DNA from: Pontibacter sp. HSC-36F09
GTDB lineage: Bacteria > Bacteroidota > Bacteroidia > Cytophagales > Hymenobacteraceae
Assembly (NCBI RefSeq): GCF_024171605.1
Contig: NZ_JALKAA010000001.1
Span: 1,178,001-1,242,000, forward strand
DNA: 64,000 nucleotides
Reading direction: 5' to 3'
Below are positions 41,586 to 49,892 of the stretch, one piece after another. Position numbers and translations under genes: made by a program. Below the pieces are notes generated by a model. It saw nothing but the letters and a program-made list of their open reading frames with translations, did no database searches and was not told where the DNA came from. The number at the start of each line of letters is the position of its first letter. Position 1 is the first letter of the stretch.

Positions 41586-43757
41586 TTATTGCACTTTGAC
41601 CACTTTCGTGACACCGCTGTTTGAGCCTTCGCTCCAGCGCAGCACATAAGTACCCGATGCCAGGTCAGCGACATTGATCTCGATAACGTCCGTTCCGTCG
41701 GTCACCGTGGCTGTCACGTCGCGCACAAGCCTGCCCTGCAAATCGTACAGCTGCATGCTCAGGTCAGATGAACTGCGCACCAAGTATTCGATGCGTATGG
41801 TTTCGCCAGGGGTGCCATCGGTATTGGTGGTGAGGCCGATCGGATTTGGGTATACCTTGAATACACGCAGGTCGCTTGGGTTAAGTACCTGCACCCGTGC
41901 CGAAAAAGCCTCCGTGTTATCTGTGTATACCACGCGCAGGCGGTAATAGCTGCGACGAGGCAGCGGATCGCTGTCTGTAAAGGTATAGTCGCGGGCCTGA
42001 CCGGAGGCAGGAACTTCGCCTACATCTTCCCACTGCTGTCCATCCTGGCTGCGCTGTACCACAAAGCGTGCTATACCTTGCTCCGTGCTGGTCGTCCAGA
42101 TCACATTCACGGCGCCGGCACTCGAAAAGGAAGCGTCAAAGGTGAAGACCTCAGAAGCCAGATTACAGTCGCCGTCCAGCTTTGGTGTCATAGGTGAGCG
42201 ACCGCCGCATACCAGCGGTTCCAGGCTGCGGCTCAACACCAGGTTAGCCCCGGCTATATCAGGCGGTGTCAGGTCACGGATCTGCTTTTGGCGGCCAATA
42301 TTGTAGTGCATCAGGGTATTGGGCAGAATAACATGGCCAAGCTGGTGCGCGTGCCCCAACTCGTGCAGGATAACGGTTTCAAAATCGAACTGATTGGTGG
42401 TTGGGCCTCCCGGACCATATTGCCAGGTGATGTTGCTGTTGATCTCCATGTCGAACTCGGTGAGCCAGAAGACCGTGTCGCGACGTGCTCCGTCGATAGA
42501 TACGCAGCCTCTGTACTTGCTGATGGTGCGGGCCAGCACACTCTGGCCTGTCACGGAAGAGGGCGCAAAGCGGATAACGCTGCGGCCGTCGTCGGCTGAG
42601 CTCTCCGATGTGGTGGTGGCTCCAACCACCCAGTTTACGTTCGTGGTGCACACCCAATTGTTCACGGCGCGTCTGAAGCCCTCCTGCGCAGCGGCCCTGC
42701 TCTGCAGACTGGGAGCGAATTGTATGGTATAGCCGCCTTTCTGGTTGGCATCAATCAGGGCAGGCTGAAATGGTGTGTTGCCACCTTCGGCTACTACGTT
42801 GGAGTAAGCGAACTCAATGATGAGCGTCCCGGCACTCGTGCCTGAAGTCCCGTCATCGGCTGTTACCTTTACGCGTCCTGTTCCGGCTGTGCCACCCGTC
42901 TCGGTATAGGAAGGTACCATTACTTTGATCTGGTTATTGCTCCAAGACACGTAGTCAGAAGCGTAGGGGCGTACCAGGGTAGTGCCGCCATCGTCGGCGT
43001 TGGGGAACTCCACAAATCCTTTTCCGCGGGTGCTGCCAAAGCCTGTGCCGGTTATGGTGAGCACAGCACCTGTGCCGGCGCTGGTGCGTGTAGGGCTAAT
43101 GCCGATGACGGTCGGAGCCTGCATAGCCTGGGTGCTCTCCTGCTTTAGTTGGGCCTTTATACCTGACTCCAGCCTCTCGTTAGCGATAACCATTGTGTAT
43201 TGCTGCCCCATGCGCGCCGTCACAGTCTGGTATACCTCCTGCACCGATTTGTAGTGGTTAAACGGGTCGGCTGCTGTGCCCCGCTCCACATCGTAGCGTA
43301 CGAATCCCTGGCGGCTGGCGTATGGTTTGGTGATGACAGAAGCGGCGCTGGCTGCTATACCTGCAGGCGCGCCCTTGGTCAGGAAAAACAGGCCCTGCTG
43401 CCCTTTTCTCAGCTGCAAGGCTGACGAAACCGTGTGCATCGCCAGTCCTACCGTGCCACCATCCGTGATCACCTCTACCTGACGTTCCTTCAACTCGCCT
43501 TTGAATACCTTGAAAAGACGGACGGTATGTGCTGTGTAAATAAGCTCCTTTCGGGCATCCCAAAGCGAGCGCTGGGTCACCACTTCGCCTTCAACAATTA
43601 TATCAGCCGCTTTGATGCGCTCCTCAAGCGAAACGGGCACCATGTGCAGGTCTTCGGAGGCACGTGCTGCAAAGGAAATCACCGAAAGAAGGAGTGCCAA
43701 CAACATGGCAGCGCTTCGCGACCCCAGGCGGTCAGGTGTTAGGAGTATGGTGGTCAT
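41586..43757 (-). CDS. T9SS-exported metalloprotease-like protein with IPT/TIG domain
   Basis: A 723-residue secreted protein. It has a signal peptide (about 12-33) and an N-terminal domain to about 200. An IPT/TIG Ig-like domain follows (about 213-310; I-S-P-T-R-T-S-A-G and T-G-T-G-F-G). Next is a metallopeptidase domain with the metzincin-type site H-E-L-G-H-A-H-Q-L-G-H (about 464-474) and a following L-M-H-Y that may be the Met-turn. An Ig/FN3-like segment (about 540-620) precedes a type A T9SS sorting domain (about 640-723; Y-P-N-P near its start and G-T-Y-V-L-R-W near the end). It is therefore expected at the cell surface or in the medium, cutting proteins. The gene is monocistronic with its own terminator. 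Confidence 0.87.
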   Translation of the reverse strand: MTTILLTPDRLGSRSAAMLLALLLSVISFAARASEDLHMVPVSLEERIKAADIIVEGEVVTQRSLWDARKELIYTAHTVRLFKVFKGELKERQVEVITDGGTVGLAMHTVSSALQLRKGQQGLFFLTKGAPAGIAASAASVITKPYASRQGFVRYDVERGTAADPFNHYKSVQEVYQTVTARMGQQYTMVIANERLESGIKAQLKQESTQAMQAPTVIGISPTRTSAGTGAVLTITGTGFGSTRGKGFVEFPNADDGGTTLVRPYASDYVSWSNNQIKVMVPSYTETGGTAGTGRVKVTADDGTSGTSAGTLIIEFAYSNVVAEGGNTPFQPALIDANQKGGYTIQFAPSLQSRAAAQEGFRRAVNNWVCTTNVNWVVGATTTSESSADDGRSVIRFAPSSVTGQSVLARTISKYRGCVSIDGARRDTVFWLTEFDMEINSNITWQYGPGGPTTNQFDFETVILHELGHAHQLGHVILPNTLMHYNIGRQKQIRDLTPPDIAGANLVLSRSLEPLVCGGRSPMTPKLDGDCNLASEVFTFDASFSSAGAVNVIWTTSTEQGIARFVVQRSQDGQQWEDVGEVPASGQARDYTFTDSDPLPRRSYYRLRVVYTDNTEAFSARVQVLNPSDLRVFKVYPNPIGLTTNTDGTPGETIRIEYLVRSSSDLSMQLYDLQGRLVRDVTATVTDGTDVIEINVADLASGTYVLRWSEGSNSGVTKVVKVQ

Positions 43758-43945
43758 AGACTGGTGCGGATTGTCAGTTTAGCTGTCGATAAAATTAGAA
43801 TGTGGCATTGCAAAGCGGCCATAACGTACTATTACGGAAAAGGATGCGCCGTGGTATGCCCGGTTTACTGCCAAATATAATAAAATTGTGTGTCGGGTGA
43901 AGTAAGTCAGGTATAGCTTTCATCTGGGAGCAGCAGTTTTGAGCG

Positions 43946-45025
43946 CTAATGTGCCAGCGCTGACTTTATCAGGATGAACTCGTTGATGTTGTCGGAGTTG
44001 ATCACGCCGGCCAATCGCCCGTTTTCGAGCACCGGGAATAGGGGCGCCTTGGTCTTCTGCAGTTCGGTATAGGCCTCGGCCAGTTTGTCCTGCACGTTAA
44101 AAGCCTTTACCTCCTGCGTCATGATATCCGACACCGGGCTTTCGGTCTTCTCCTCCTTCACAGCCTGAATCAGTTGCATGCGCGTGAGCGTGCCCATTAC
44201 CTCTCCGTCCTGCTCTACTACAAAGTCGTGTTCCGATCCTTTAAGGAGTTTGCCGAGGGCATCACGAACCGTTTCGGAAGGTGCCAGTGTCACGAAGTTG
44301 GTCATCATGCCTTCGCGCACCAGGTGGCCACGCAAAAATTCGATGTGCTGCACCACGATGTTCTCAGACCAGGCGCCAAAAAACACGAAGATGCCGATCA
44401 GGATCAGGAAGGGGTTGTAGAAAAAGCCGATGAACATGAAGAAAATGGCCAGCATCTGGCCCAGGTTGGCCGCTATCTGGGTGGCCCGTACACGCCCCAA
44501 TTTGAAAGCCAGGAGCGCCCGCAGCACACGCCCGCCATCCATCGGGAAGGCAGGTATAGCGTTGAAGACGACGAGCATCATGTTCACGAAAAACAACAGG
44601 TATAGGAAGTTGGCCGGCGTAATGCGGCTGAAAAACGACTCGTCCGGCAGCTCGCGCAGTGGAGGAAGAATGACCCAAAGCACGAAGGCGATCACCACAT
44701 TCACAGCAGGGCCGGCTACGGCAATCATGAGCTCTTTTTTCGGGTTTTCAGGTATGCGCTCCAGGCTGGCCACGCCGCCTATCGGCAATAGCGTAATCAT
44801 TTTGGTGTTCACGCCATAGCGTTTCGCCATAAGCGCATGGCCCAGTTCGTGCAGCACCACGCACAGGAAAATGGTCAGCACAAAGGCAACCGACAGGAGG
44901 GTGGTAGCCAGGTCGGAGCCGCGCTGCATTTCCGAAAACACGATCCAGCCGATCAGGATCAGGAATGTCCAGTGCATCAGAATCTTGATGCCCGCTATTC
45001 TGCCAAGGTTAAGGGACCATTTCAT
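43946..45025 (-). CDS. Site-2-type (M50) membrane metalloprotease with CBS pair
   Basis: A 359-residue membrane protein. The zinc motif H-E-L-G-H lies at 59-63 in the second helix and the second ligand motif F-P-M-D-G-G-R-V-L-R-A near 160. About six membrane helices precede two C-terminal CBS domains (about 225-355). This is the SpoIVFB-like subgroup of intramembrane proteases, in which CBS domains bind adenine nucleotides and gate the enzyme. Substrates are unknown; anti-sigma factors or membrane pro-proteins are typical of the class. The luciferase-like oxidoreductase gene ends 88 bp upstream on the same strand. Confidence 0.92.
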   Translation of the reverse strand: MKWSLNLGRIAGIKILMHWTFLILIGWIVFSEMQRGSDLATTLLSVAFVLTIFLCVVLHELGHALMAKRYGVNTKMITLLPIGGVASLERIPENPKKELMIAVAGPAVNVVIAFVLWVILPPLRELPDESFFSRITPANFLYLLFFVNMMLVVFNAIPAFPMDGGRVLRALLAFKLGRVRATQIAANLGQMLAIFFMFIGFFYNPFLILIGIFVFFGAWSENIVVQHIEFLRGHLVREGMMTNFVTLAPSETVRDALGKLLKGSEHDFVVEQDGEVMGTLTRMQLIQAVKEEKTESPVSDIMTQEVKAFNVQDKLAEAYTELQKTKAPLFPVLENGRLAGVINSDNINEFILIKSALAH

Positions 45026-45113
45026 AGGGCGTCTCTACAAGTCGTGTTATACCTGTAACGTGCTTATAAAGTATAGGTTAGCAGCCTGAGGGGCTTTGTT
45101 TTAGCGCTATACC

Positions 45114-46094
45114 TCAGCCCAAAAGCTGGGGTACCACCTTGTCGCCAAACACCTCGATAAAGCGCTCCTGCTCCAGGTTCACGTTGTGAAGAATCAGCTG
45201 ACTGAAGCCCAGATCGAGGTCCTGCTGCAGCCACTCCATGTGCTGGTTCGGGTCGGAAGAGATACGCACGTGCTCGCGCAGGTCTTCTTCGCGCACGAAC
45301 ATGGCAGCCTGTTCGAGTTGTTTAGCGGTGCGCAGATCGGAAAGTACGGCACTCGGGAAAATGTTGGAACGCCACTGTTCATGGGCTCCCTGTAGCGCCT
45401 TTTTCTTGTCCTTGTCATAAGACAGCTGCACTTTCAGGTACATGGGTTTGCCCTCGCCCCCGCCTTTATGGAAAGCATCCACCATTTTTTTGAGTTCTTT
45501 GGGTGGTTTCGAAACGGTGATTAGGCCATCAGCCCAGCTACCCACCCATTCAGCGGTTTCCTCGGTGATGGCCGCTCCTATGATCTTGGGCGCTACCTTG
45601 GCGCGGGTCCAGAGTTTGGCCTCTTCCACGGTCACCAGGCCATGGTGCGTCACGGTTTCGCCGTTCCAGAGTGCCCGGATGATGTCGACGCACTCTTTCA
45701 GGCGGTCGTTGCGGTCCTGTTTGACAGGCCAGTGCTCGCCGGTGATCTGTTCGTTGATGTACTGTCCGCTGCCCATGGCCACCCAGAAGCGCTCCGGAAA
45801 CATCTCGGCCAGTGTGGCGGCAGCCTGCGCGATGATGGCCGGGTGATAGCGCTGCCCGGGTGCGTTAACGATGCCGAAAGGTAGCTTGGTGGCCTGCATA
45901 GCCGCCCCGAGCCAGGACCACGCAAAGCCGCTCTCGCCTTGGTCGAGGCTCCAGGGTGCGAAGTGGTCGGATGACATGGCGGCGTTAAAGCCCGCCTGCT
46001 CGGCCTGTTGCACAAACCGGAGGAGTTCGCTTGGTTTAAACTGTTCGTGCGAGGCGTGGTAGCCGATGCGGAGTGTGCTGTCTTGTTGCTTCAT
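45114..46094 (-). CDS. Luciferase-like (LLM class) flavin-dependent oxidoreductase
   Basis: A 326-residue TIM-barrel enzyme of the bacterial luciferase-like family. Features are S-S-D-H-F-A-P-W (about 41-48), F-W-V-A-M-G-S-G-Q-Y-I-N-E (about 103-115), R-x-x-R-L-K-E-C-V-D-I-I-R-A-L-W (about 129-144) and I-I-G-A-A-I-T-E-E-T-A. It resembles the subgroup annotated as FMN-dependent TIGR03885-type enzymes, close to F420-dependent dehydrogenases. No F420 biosynthesis gene is visible in the window, so a flavin is the likelier cofactor. The substrate is unknown. A terminator separates it from the upstream hydrolase gene. Confidence 0.87.
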   Translation of the reverse strand: MKQQDSTLRIGYHASHEQFKPSELLRFVQQAEQAGFNAAMSSDHFAPWSLDQGESGFAWSWLGAAMQATKLPFGIVNAPGQRYHPAIIAQAAATLAEMFPERFWVAMGSGQYINEQITGEHWPVKQDRNDRLKECVDIIRALWNGETVTHHGLVTVEEAKLWTRAKVAPKIIGAAITEETAEWVGSWADGLITVSKPPKELKKMVDAFHKGGGEGKPMYLKVQLSYDKDKKKALQGAHEQWRSNIFPSAVLSDLRTAKQLEQAAMFVREEDLREHVRISSDPNQHMEWLQQDLDLGFSQLILHNVNLEQERFIEVFGDKVVPQLLG

Positions 46095-46172
46095 AGGTAT
46101 AGCCGCTTGGTTTTAGGTAGTAAGGCATACGGCGACGCTTTGCACTTTGGTTTCGGAAGGAGCGGCAGGCAC

Positions 46173-46211
46173 AAAAAAAGGAGCTGGCCTGCTCGAAGGT
46201 CAGCTCCTTTT
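46173..46211 (-). terminator. Intrinsic terminator after the proline-iminopeptidase-like gene
   Basis: AAAAGGAGCTG (46176-46186) pairs with CAGCTCCTTTT (46201-46211). Leftward it ends in a run of seven T residues. Confidence 0.88.
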
Positions 46212-46229
46212 CCTGGATAAGCAGCACGT

Positions 46230-47141
46230 TTACTTTACCTTCGCCAGGAAATTTTTTACATGCCGTTGAAAGAGCGTCGTCTGTTCCTGGTAAGGACAGT
46301 GGCCGGTGTCCATCGTGCGGTAGGTGGCGTTCCTGAACTTGAACAGTTTGTAGTGCTCAGGTCCTACCGACAGGTCGTTGTTGCCCGAGATAACGAGCAC
46401 CGGCATTTTGAGCGAGGCACTTTTTATGGTGAAGTCCTGCGCATATTCCGGGAAGTCCCATACCTTGCTGCCAAAATCCCAGTTGATGGTGGTGTCCATG
46501 ACGGCATTCATCTGGTCAAACATTTCCTTTTTGGGGTACATCATTTTGTACATCACACCCTGTTGGTTAAGTTGCGAGGCCACGCCGTTGAGCGCTTCGC
46601 CAATAGAGCCGCCCGTTTTGCGGAACTCCGACTCCGGCTTGCCCAGCAGACGCGCCCCGTTCTTGACGTAGCTCTCCAGGGCATCGTTCAGGTATAGCGT
46701 GGAGTTGACGAAGATGGCCGCGCTGACGTGCTTCGGGTGTTGGTAGGCATACTCGGTGGCTATGGTGCCGCCAAAAGAATGCGGCATGAGCATCCACTTG
46801 TCGTAACCCAGGTGCTGGCGCAGTTCCTCAAAGTCCTGCACCACGCGGGCCAGCGAGTAATCCTTGGTTTCGGAACTGGAAGAGCGACCGCAGCCACGCT
46901 GGTCCACGTAGATCATGGTCATGTCTTGCTCTACCACGTTGCCACCTAAGGCGTAGAAATATTTGGTCCAGGAGCCGGGGCCACCGTGGATGAAGAGGCA
47001 GGGCTTGCCCTCTCCGGCCATGCGCACGTACAGTTGCACACCATCGGAGGTGGTGAAGTAAAACGATTTGTTGACGGCCTGCGAGAGTTGCGGGAGCGCA
47101 AAAAGCATGAGCAACAGACAGGCAAAGCGTAACTTTTTCAT
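46230..47141 (-). CDS. Exported alpha/beta hydrolase, proline-iminopeptidase-like
   Basis: A 303-residue hydrolase with a signal peptide (about 1-22). It has the oxyanion motif H-G-G-P-G (about 52-56) and D-Q-R-G-C-G-R-S (about 80-87), both typical of S33 proline iminopeptidases. The nucleophile Ser is in M-P-H-S-F-G-G, where family peptidases usually have G-G-S-W-G, so the specificity may differ. The acid is in S-G-N-N-D-L-S and the histidine in D-T-G-H-C-P-Y. It is expected to act in the periplasm on peptides or esters. It is divergent from arfB across 135 bp and single-gene, with its own terminator. Confidence 0.85.
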   Translation of the reverse strand: MKKLRFACLLLMLFALPQLSQAVNKSFYFTTSDGVQLYVRMAGEGKPCLFIHGGPGSWTKYFYALGGNVVEQDMTMIYVDQRGCGRSSSSETKDYSLARVVQDFEELRQHLGYDKWMLMPHSFGGTIATEYAYQHPKHVSAAIFVNSTLYLNDALESYVKNGARLLGKPESEFRKTGGSIGEALNGVASQLNQQGVMYKMMYPKKEMFDQMNAVMDTTINWDFGSKVWDFPEYAQDFTIKSASLKMPVLVISGNNDLSVGPEHYKLFKFRNATYRTMDTGHCPYQEQTTLFQRHVKNFLAKVK

Positions 47142-47276
47142 AGAAAAGGTATAGGATTGACAAAAATTTCACAAAAGACGCATAAAAACCTGAAAAGACG
47201 CGTATTGGCCTGAAATTATTAGTGAACAGGTATAAACAAGCGGTTACAAGTTTGTTTCGGAAGGTATAGCGAAGAT

Positions 47277-47693
47277 ATGGCAGATATAAAAGAACGTGAT
47301 TTTGAGCGGGAGCTGAGTTTTCAGGCTTCGCGTAGTGGCGGGGCCGGTGGGCAGAACGTGAACAAAGTGGCCAGCAAGGTCGAGCTGCGTTTCCATGTGG
47401 CTGATTCGCAACTGCTGACAGATGAAGAGAAAGTGCTGGTGCAGGAAAAGCTGGGGAACCGCATCAATGGCGAAGGCTACCTGCAAGTGGTTTGCCAAGC
47501 GGAACGCAGCCAGCTGCAGAACAAGGAGCAGTGCATCGAGCGCTTCTATGAGCTGCTTCGACAGGCGCTTACCCGCCAGAAAAAACGCAAAGCCACCAAG
47601 CCTACCCGCGCCTCGGTGCGCAAGCGCCTGGAAGGCAAACGCCGCCAATCCGACAAAAAAGCCAGCCGCGGGGGTTTCAAAAGCGATTACTAA
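47277..47693 (+). CDS. arfB: Alternative ribosome-rescue factor / peptidyl-tRNA hydrolase ArfB
   Basis: A 138-residue protein with the release-factor motif G-G-Q at 24-26 in S-G-G-A-G-G-Q-N-V-N-K, a compact RF-1 domain and a basic C-terminal tail (K-K-R-K-A-T-K-P-T-R-A-S-V-R-K-R-L and further) that enters the mRNA channel. ArfB frees stalled ribosomes by hydrolysing the peptidyl-tRNA without a stop codon. The size is typical. The stop codon TAA overlaps the first base of an AGGTATAG copy, and the last ~20 bases of the gene recur twice, degenerated, in the following gap. Confidence 0.93.
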   Translation: MADIKERDFERELSFQASRSGGAGGQNVNKVASKVELRFHVADSQLLTDEEKVLVQEKLGNRINGEGYLQVVCQAERSQLQNKEQCIERFYELLRQALTRQKKRKATKPTRASVRKRLEGKRRQSDKKASRGGFKSDY

Positions 47694-47823
47694 GGTATAG
47701 CGCGCGCCGCCTTTGCCGATCTGCTGCAAGGGTTGACCGTGCTCGTTTCAAAAACGACTACACAGGTATAGCACAAGCCAGGAAGCGTGGGCTCTGCGTT
47801 TCAAAACGACTGCAAGGTATAGC
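47674..47823 (+). repeat. Three degenerate direct repeats derived from the arfB 3' end
   Basis: Copies at 47674-47701, 47745-47772 and 47798-47823 share GTTTCAAAA, then CGA(T/C)T, and end in AGGTATAGC, spaced 71 and 53 bp apart. The first is the coding end of arfB (F-K-S-D-Y, stop) plus the octamer; the others are non-coding. Copies 2 and 3 continue with AC after the octamer. Confidence 0.75.
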
Positions 47824-47991
47824 ACGAAGAGGATGTGAGCGTTAATAAGGTATAGCACAGCTGTGTCTCACACCCGCCGGTTTTTTCAGCCAATCTCTCG
47901 GGGCAGTTACTCAGGTATAGCGCCTTTCTTTCGGCACAGGTATACCAAGCCTCTCTCCCGTTACGTTCCGATAAGACTGTCCGCTATACCT
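47693..47991. repeat. Intergenic cluster of AGGTATAG-type octamers after arfB
   Basis: Exact octamers start at 47693, 47764, 47815, 47848 and 47913 on the plus strand, with a variant AGGTATAC at 47938 and the complement at 47984. Four of the first five are followed by CG or CAC. The gap (47694-48101) has no other supported gene. Confidence 0.8.
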
Positions 47992-48101
47992 TGTTGCATC
48001 ATCTCTCGAAAAAGATAGCGCCAAGGTTGGGCGAGTTGGATCTTTTCTGCAGAATAGGTAAGATATTTGCAGCGGCAGGAGTCGGACTCCGAAGACAACA
48101 C

Positions 48102-48749
48102 ATGAAGAAGTTTATTTTTACGATACTATTGGTGGCGGGGGCGGCTACGGCCAGCCAGGCGCAGAAATACAGAACAGCGGCAGGTATACGCCTGGGCGGC
48201 GACCAGTTCGGAGCCACCCTGCAACAGCGGGTCGCGGAGAAAAGCACCCTCGAAGGTATAGCCCTGGTAGGTTCGCGGGAATACAGCGGTACGGTGCTCT
48301 ACCAGCGCCACTGGCCCATGTTGGGCAAGCGCTTCAACTACTACCTGGGCGGCGGCGGACACATCGGCAACCTCAAAGACCAAGGCGTGTTCACAGGGCT
48401 GGATGCGATTGTGGGTATAGAGTATAAAGTTAACGGACTGCCCTTTTTGCTCTCCGCTGACGTGAAGCCGGCGTTGCACTTCAACCACGAGGACTGGGTG
48501 AACCTGGCCACAGGCATCTCGATCCGCTATGTGATTGTGCCGGAAAAGAAAGAGAAAAAGAAAATCTGGCCTTTTGGCAAGCAGCAGGAAGAAGAGGAAA
48601 AGTCGGGTTGGCCCTTTGGCAAAAAGAAAGAACCGGAGCCGCCTAAAAAGAAGGTATGGCCATTTGGCAAAAAGGAGGAACCTGCGCCAGAACCTGAGCC
48701 CGAAAAACGCATCGACCTGAACAAGATATTCAAGAAGCAGGAAAACTAG
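48102..48749 (+). CDS. Secreted protein with WPFGK repeats in a charged C-terminal tail
   Basis: A 215-residue protein of unknown function. A signal peptide (M-K-K-F-I-F ... S-Q-A-Q) leads into a beta-rich domain of about 125 residues with G-I-R-L-G-G-D, Y-Y-L-G-G-G-G-H-I-G and F-L-L-S-A-D-V-K-P, which looks like a small outer-membrane barrel. The tail then has three W-P-F-G-K units separated by Lys/Glu/Pro-rich linkers and ends in a hydrophobic helix. ATG 48102 is chosen because it starts the signal peptide; the upstream frame is unsupported. The repeats could bind a partner or the wall. A strong terminator follows. Confidence 0.75.
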   Translation: MKKFIFTILLVAGAATASQAQKYRTAAGIRLGGDQFGATLQQRVAEKSTLEGIALVGSREYSGTVLYQRHWPMLGKRFNYYLGGGGHIGNLKDQGVFTGLDAIVGIEYKVNGLPFLLSADVKPALHFNHEDWVNLATGISIRYVIVPEKKEKKKIWPFGKQQEEEEKSGWPFGKKKEPEPPKKKVWPFGKKEEPAPEPEPEKRIDLNKIFKKQEN

Positions 48750-48752
48750 CAG

Positions 48753-48790
48753 CAATCGCCCGGCCCCATTCAGGCCGGGCGATTGTTGTT
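48753..48790 (+). terminator. Intrinsic terminator after the WPFGK-repeat gene
   Basis: CAATCGCCCGGCC (48753-48765) pairs perfectly with GGCCGGGCGATTG (48773-48785), followed by TTGTT. Confidence 0.85.
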
Positions 48791-48925
48791 ATAAGGGCAG
48801 TGCTTTTGTGGTCGCTCAGTTTAGAGGAGAGCGTGATATTGGTGGTAGATAGAACCTGGAGAAGTGTTGGGCCGAGGTATAGATCATGTTACAGCTAGCA
48901 GGTTGGCCCTTGGTAAGGCGGCTTG

Positions 48926-49090
48926 CTATAGCATGGCCATAGGCAGGGATACAGGGGTTTCGGTGCTATACAGCAAGGTAACGCGCTCCTGCTGCAGGCA
49001 CTCAGCCAACAATACACGCTCGTCAATGGTTTTTTTCAAGGCAAAGCCAAAAGAGGCTACCAACGCTACTAAAAGAATGATGATTTTCAT
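48926..49090 (-). CDS. Micropeptide gene, copy 1 of a tandem family of three
   Basis: Encodes 54 residues: M-K-I-I-I-L-L and a hydrophobic leader, K-K-T at 19-21, then D-E-R-V-L-L-A-E-C-L-Q-Q-E-R and an unrelated tail ending M-A-M-L. It is the most divergent copy: the Y-P-N-L-L-P-E-V motif of the other two is lost, although K-K-T sits at the same position. It is last in the leftward row. It is too short for usual gene finding but supported by its paralogues. The leader suggests export; the function is unknown. Confidence 0.6.
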   Translation of the reverse strand: MKIIILLVALVASFGFALKKTIDERVLLAECLQQERVTLLYSTETPVSLPMAML

Positions 49091-49142
49091 GGTTTTATTT
49101 GGTACTAATGGCAGGGTTAAAAAAACGGCAAAATTAGGTATG

Positions 49143-49319
49143 CTACTTCATCAGGGAGTCACGCGAGATGGTGATAACTACTTCAGGGAGAAGGTTGGGG
49201 TAGCGCTCCAGCTCTTTCAGCTCCTGGCGGTGCTGGATCTCTTCTATATCGCTGGCAGTTTTCTTGCCTGCAGTGCCCAGAGCTGCTGTAAGTCCGAACA
49301 AAAGGATTAGGATTTTCAT
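49143..49319 (-). CDS. Micropeptide gene, copy 2 of a tandem family of three
   Basis: Encodes 58 residues: M-K-I-L-I-L-L-F-G-L leader, K-K-T at 19-21, a helical E-E-I-Q-H-R-Q-E-L-K-E-L-E stretch, then R-Y-P-N-L-L-P-E-V-V-I-T. It is the same length as copy 3 and shares K-K-T-A-(S/D)-D-I at the same positions. The gap to copy 3 is 51 bp and to copy 1 is 52 bp, a regular spacing consistent with one transcript. It is a predicted secreted or membrane-anchored peptide of unknown function; I recognise no family. Confidence 0.7.
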   Translation of the reverse strand: MKILILLFGLTAALGTAGKKTASDIEEIQHRQELKELERYPNLLPEVVITISRDSLMK

Positions 49320-49370
49320 AGTGATTTAGTTTTAGGATGATGTGTAAAAGGGTTGTACGTGATCAGGGTG

Positions 49371-49547
49371 TCAGGCCTTTGGTGCCACGATCAGCACTTC
49401 TGGCAACAGGTTAGGGTAGCTGCGGAGTTCTCTTTGCTCTTGCTGCAGTTTATGCTTGGCGGCGGCTACTGTAATGTCGTCTGCTGTTTTTTTGCAGGTG
49501 GCTCCGAAGCCAAGTACCAGGGCGAGTAATAAGATGATGATTTTCAT
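49371..49547 (-). CDS. Micropeptide gene, copy 3 of a tandem family of three
   Basis: Encodes 58 residues: M-K-I-I-I-L-L-L-A-L leader, G-A-T-C-K-K-T with K-K-T at 19-21, a Gln-rich helix (K-L-Q-Q-E-Q-R-E-L), then S-Y-P-N-L-L-P-E-V-L-I-V. Cys18 could be a lipidation site, but the residues before it are a poor lipobox. It is first in the row, so it probably carries the promoter; no exact TAnnTTTG element was found upstream. The row lies between the WPFGK protein and a cyanophycinase-like gene. Confidence 0.7.
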   Translation of the reverse strand: MKIIILLLALVLGFGATCKKTADDITVAAAKHKLQQEQRELRSYPNLLPEVLIVAPKA

Positions 49548-49892
49548 AATTGAGAGAATTTAAAAGGTTTTGAGTTTCATGTTGTAAGTACTTAATAGAT
49601 AGTGTTGTTAGGTAAAAGGTTGCTTGGCGCTTCTAAAATATTTTTTATTTATAATGGGCATATTGCATTTTATGTGCCAGTACTCAAAAAGCCTGTTAAT
49701 CAATGAGTTACAAAATTCAACCGCTATTCCGTTTACAAAAATCGTCCAATAGCGTACAGGTGTTTGTTCGGAAATGAACAAGTATAAAAACGGATTTTAG
49801 CGCTGTTTTAAATCTTTTCGGATACTTAATTGTAAAGTATACAGCCGTTTGCTGTTTGGTAGGCGGAACTGTTCAGATAATTTGGAATACCC
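49548..49892. other. AT-rich divergent regulatory region
   Basis: Between the micropeptide row (leftward) and the cyanophycinase-like gene (rightward). It is strongly AT-rich around 49636-49680 and must hold both promoters, but no exact consensus was identified. No gene is supported. Confidence 0.4.
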
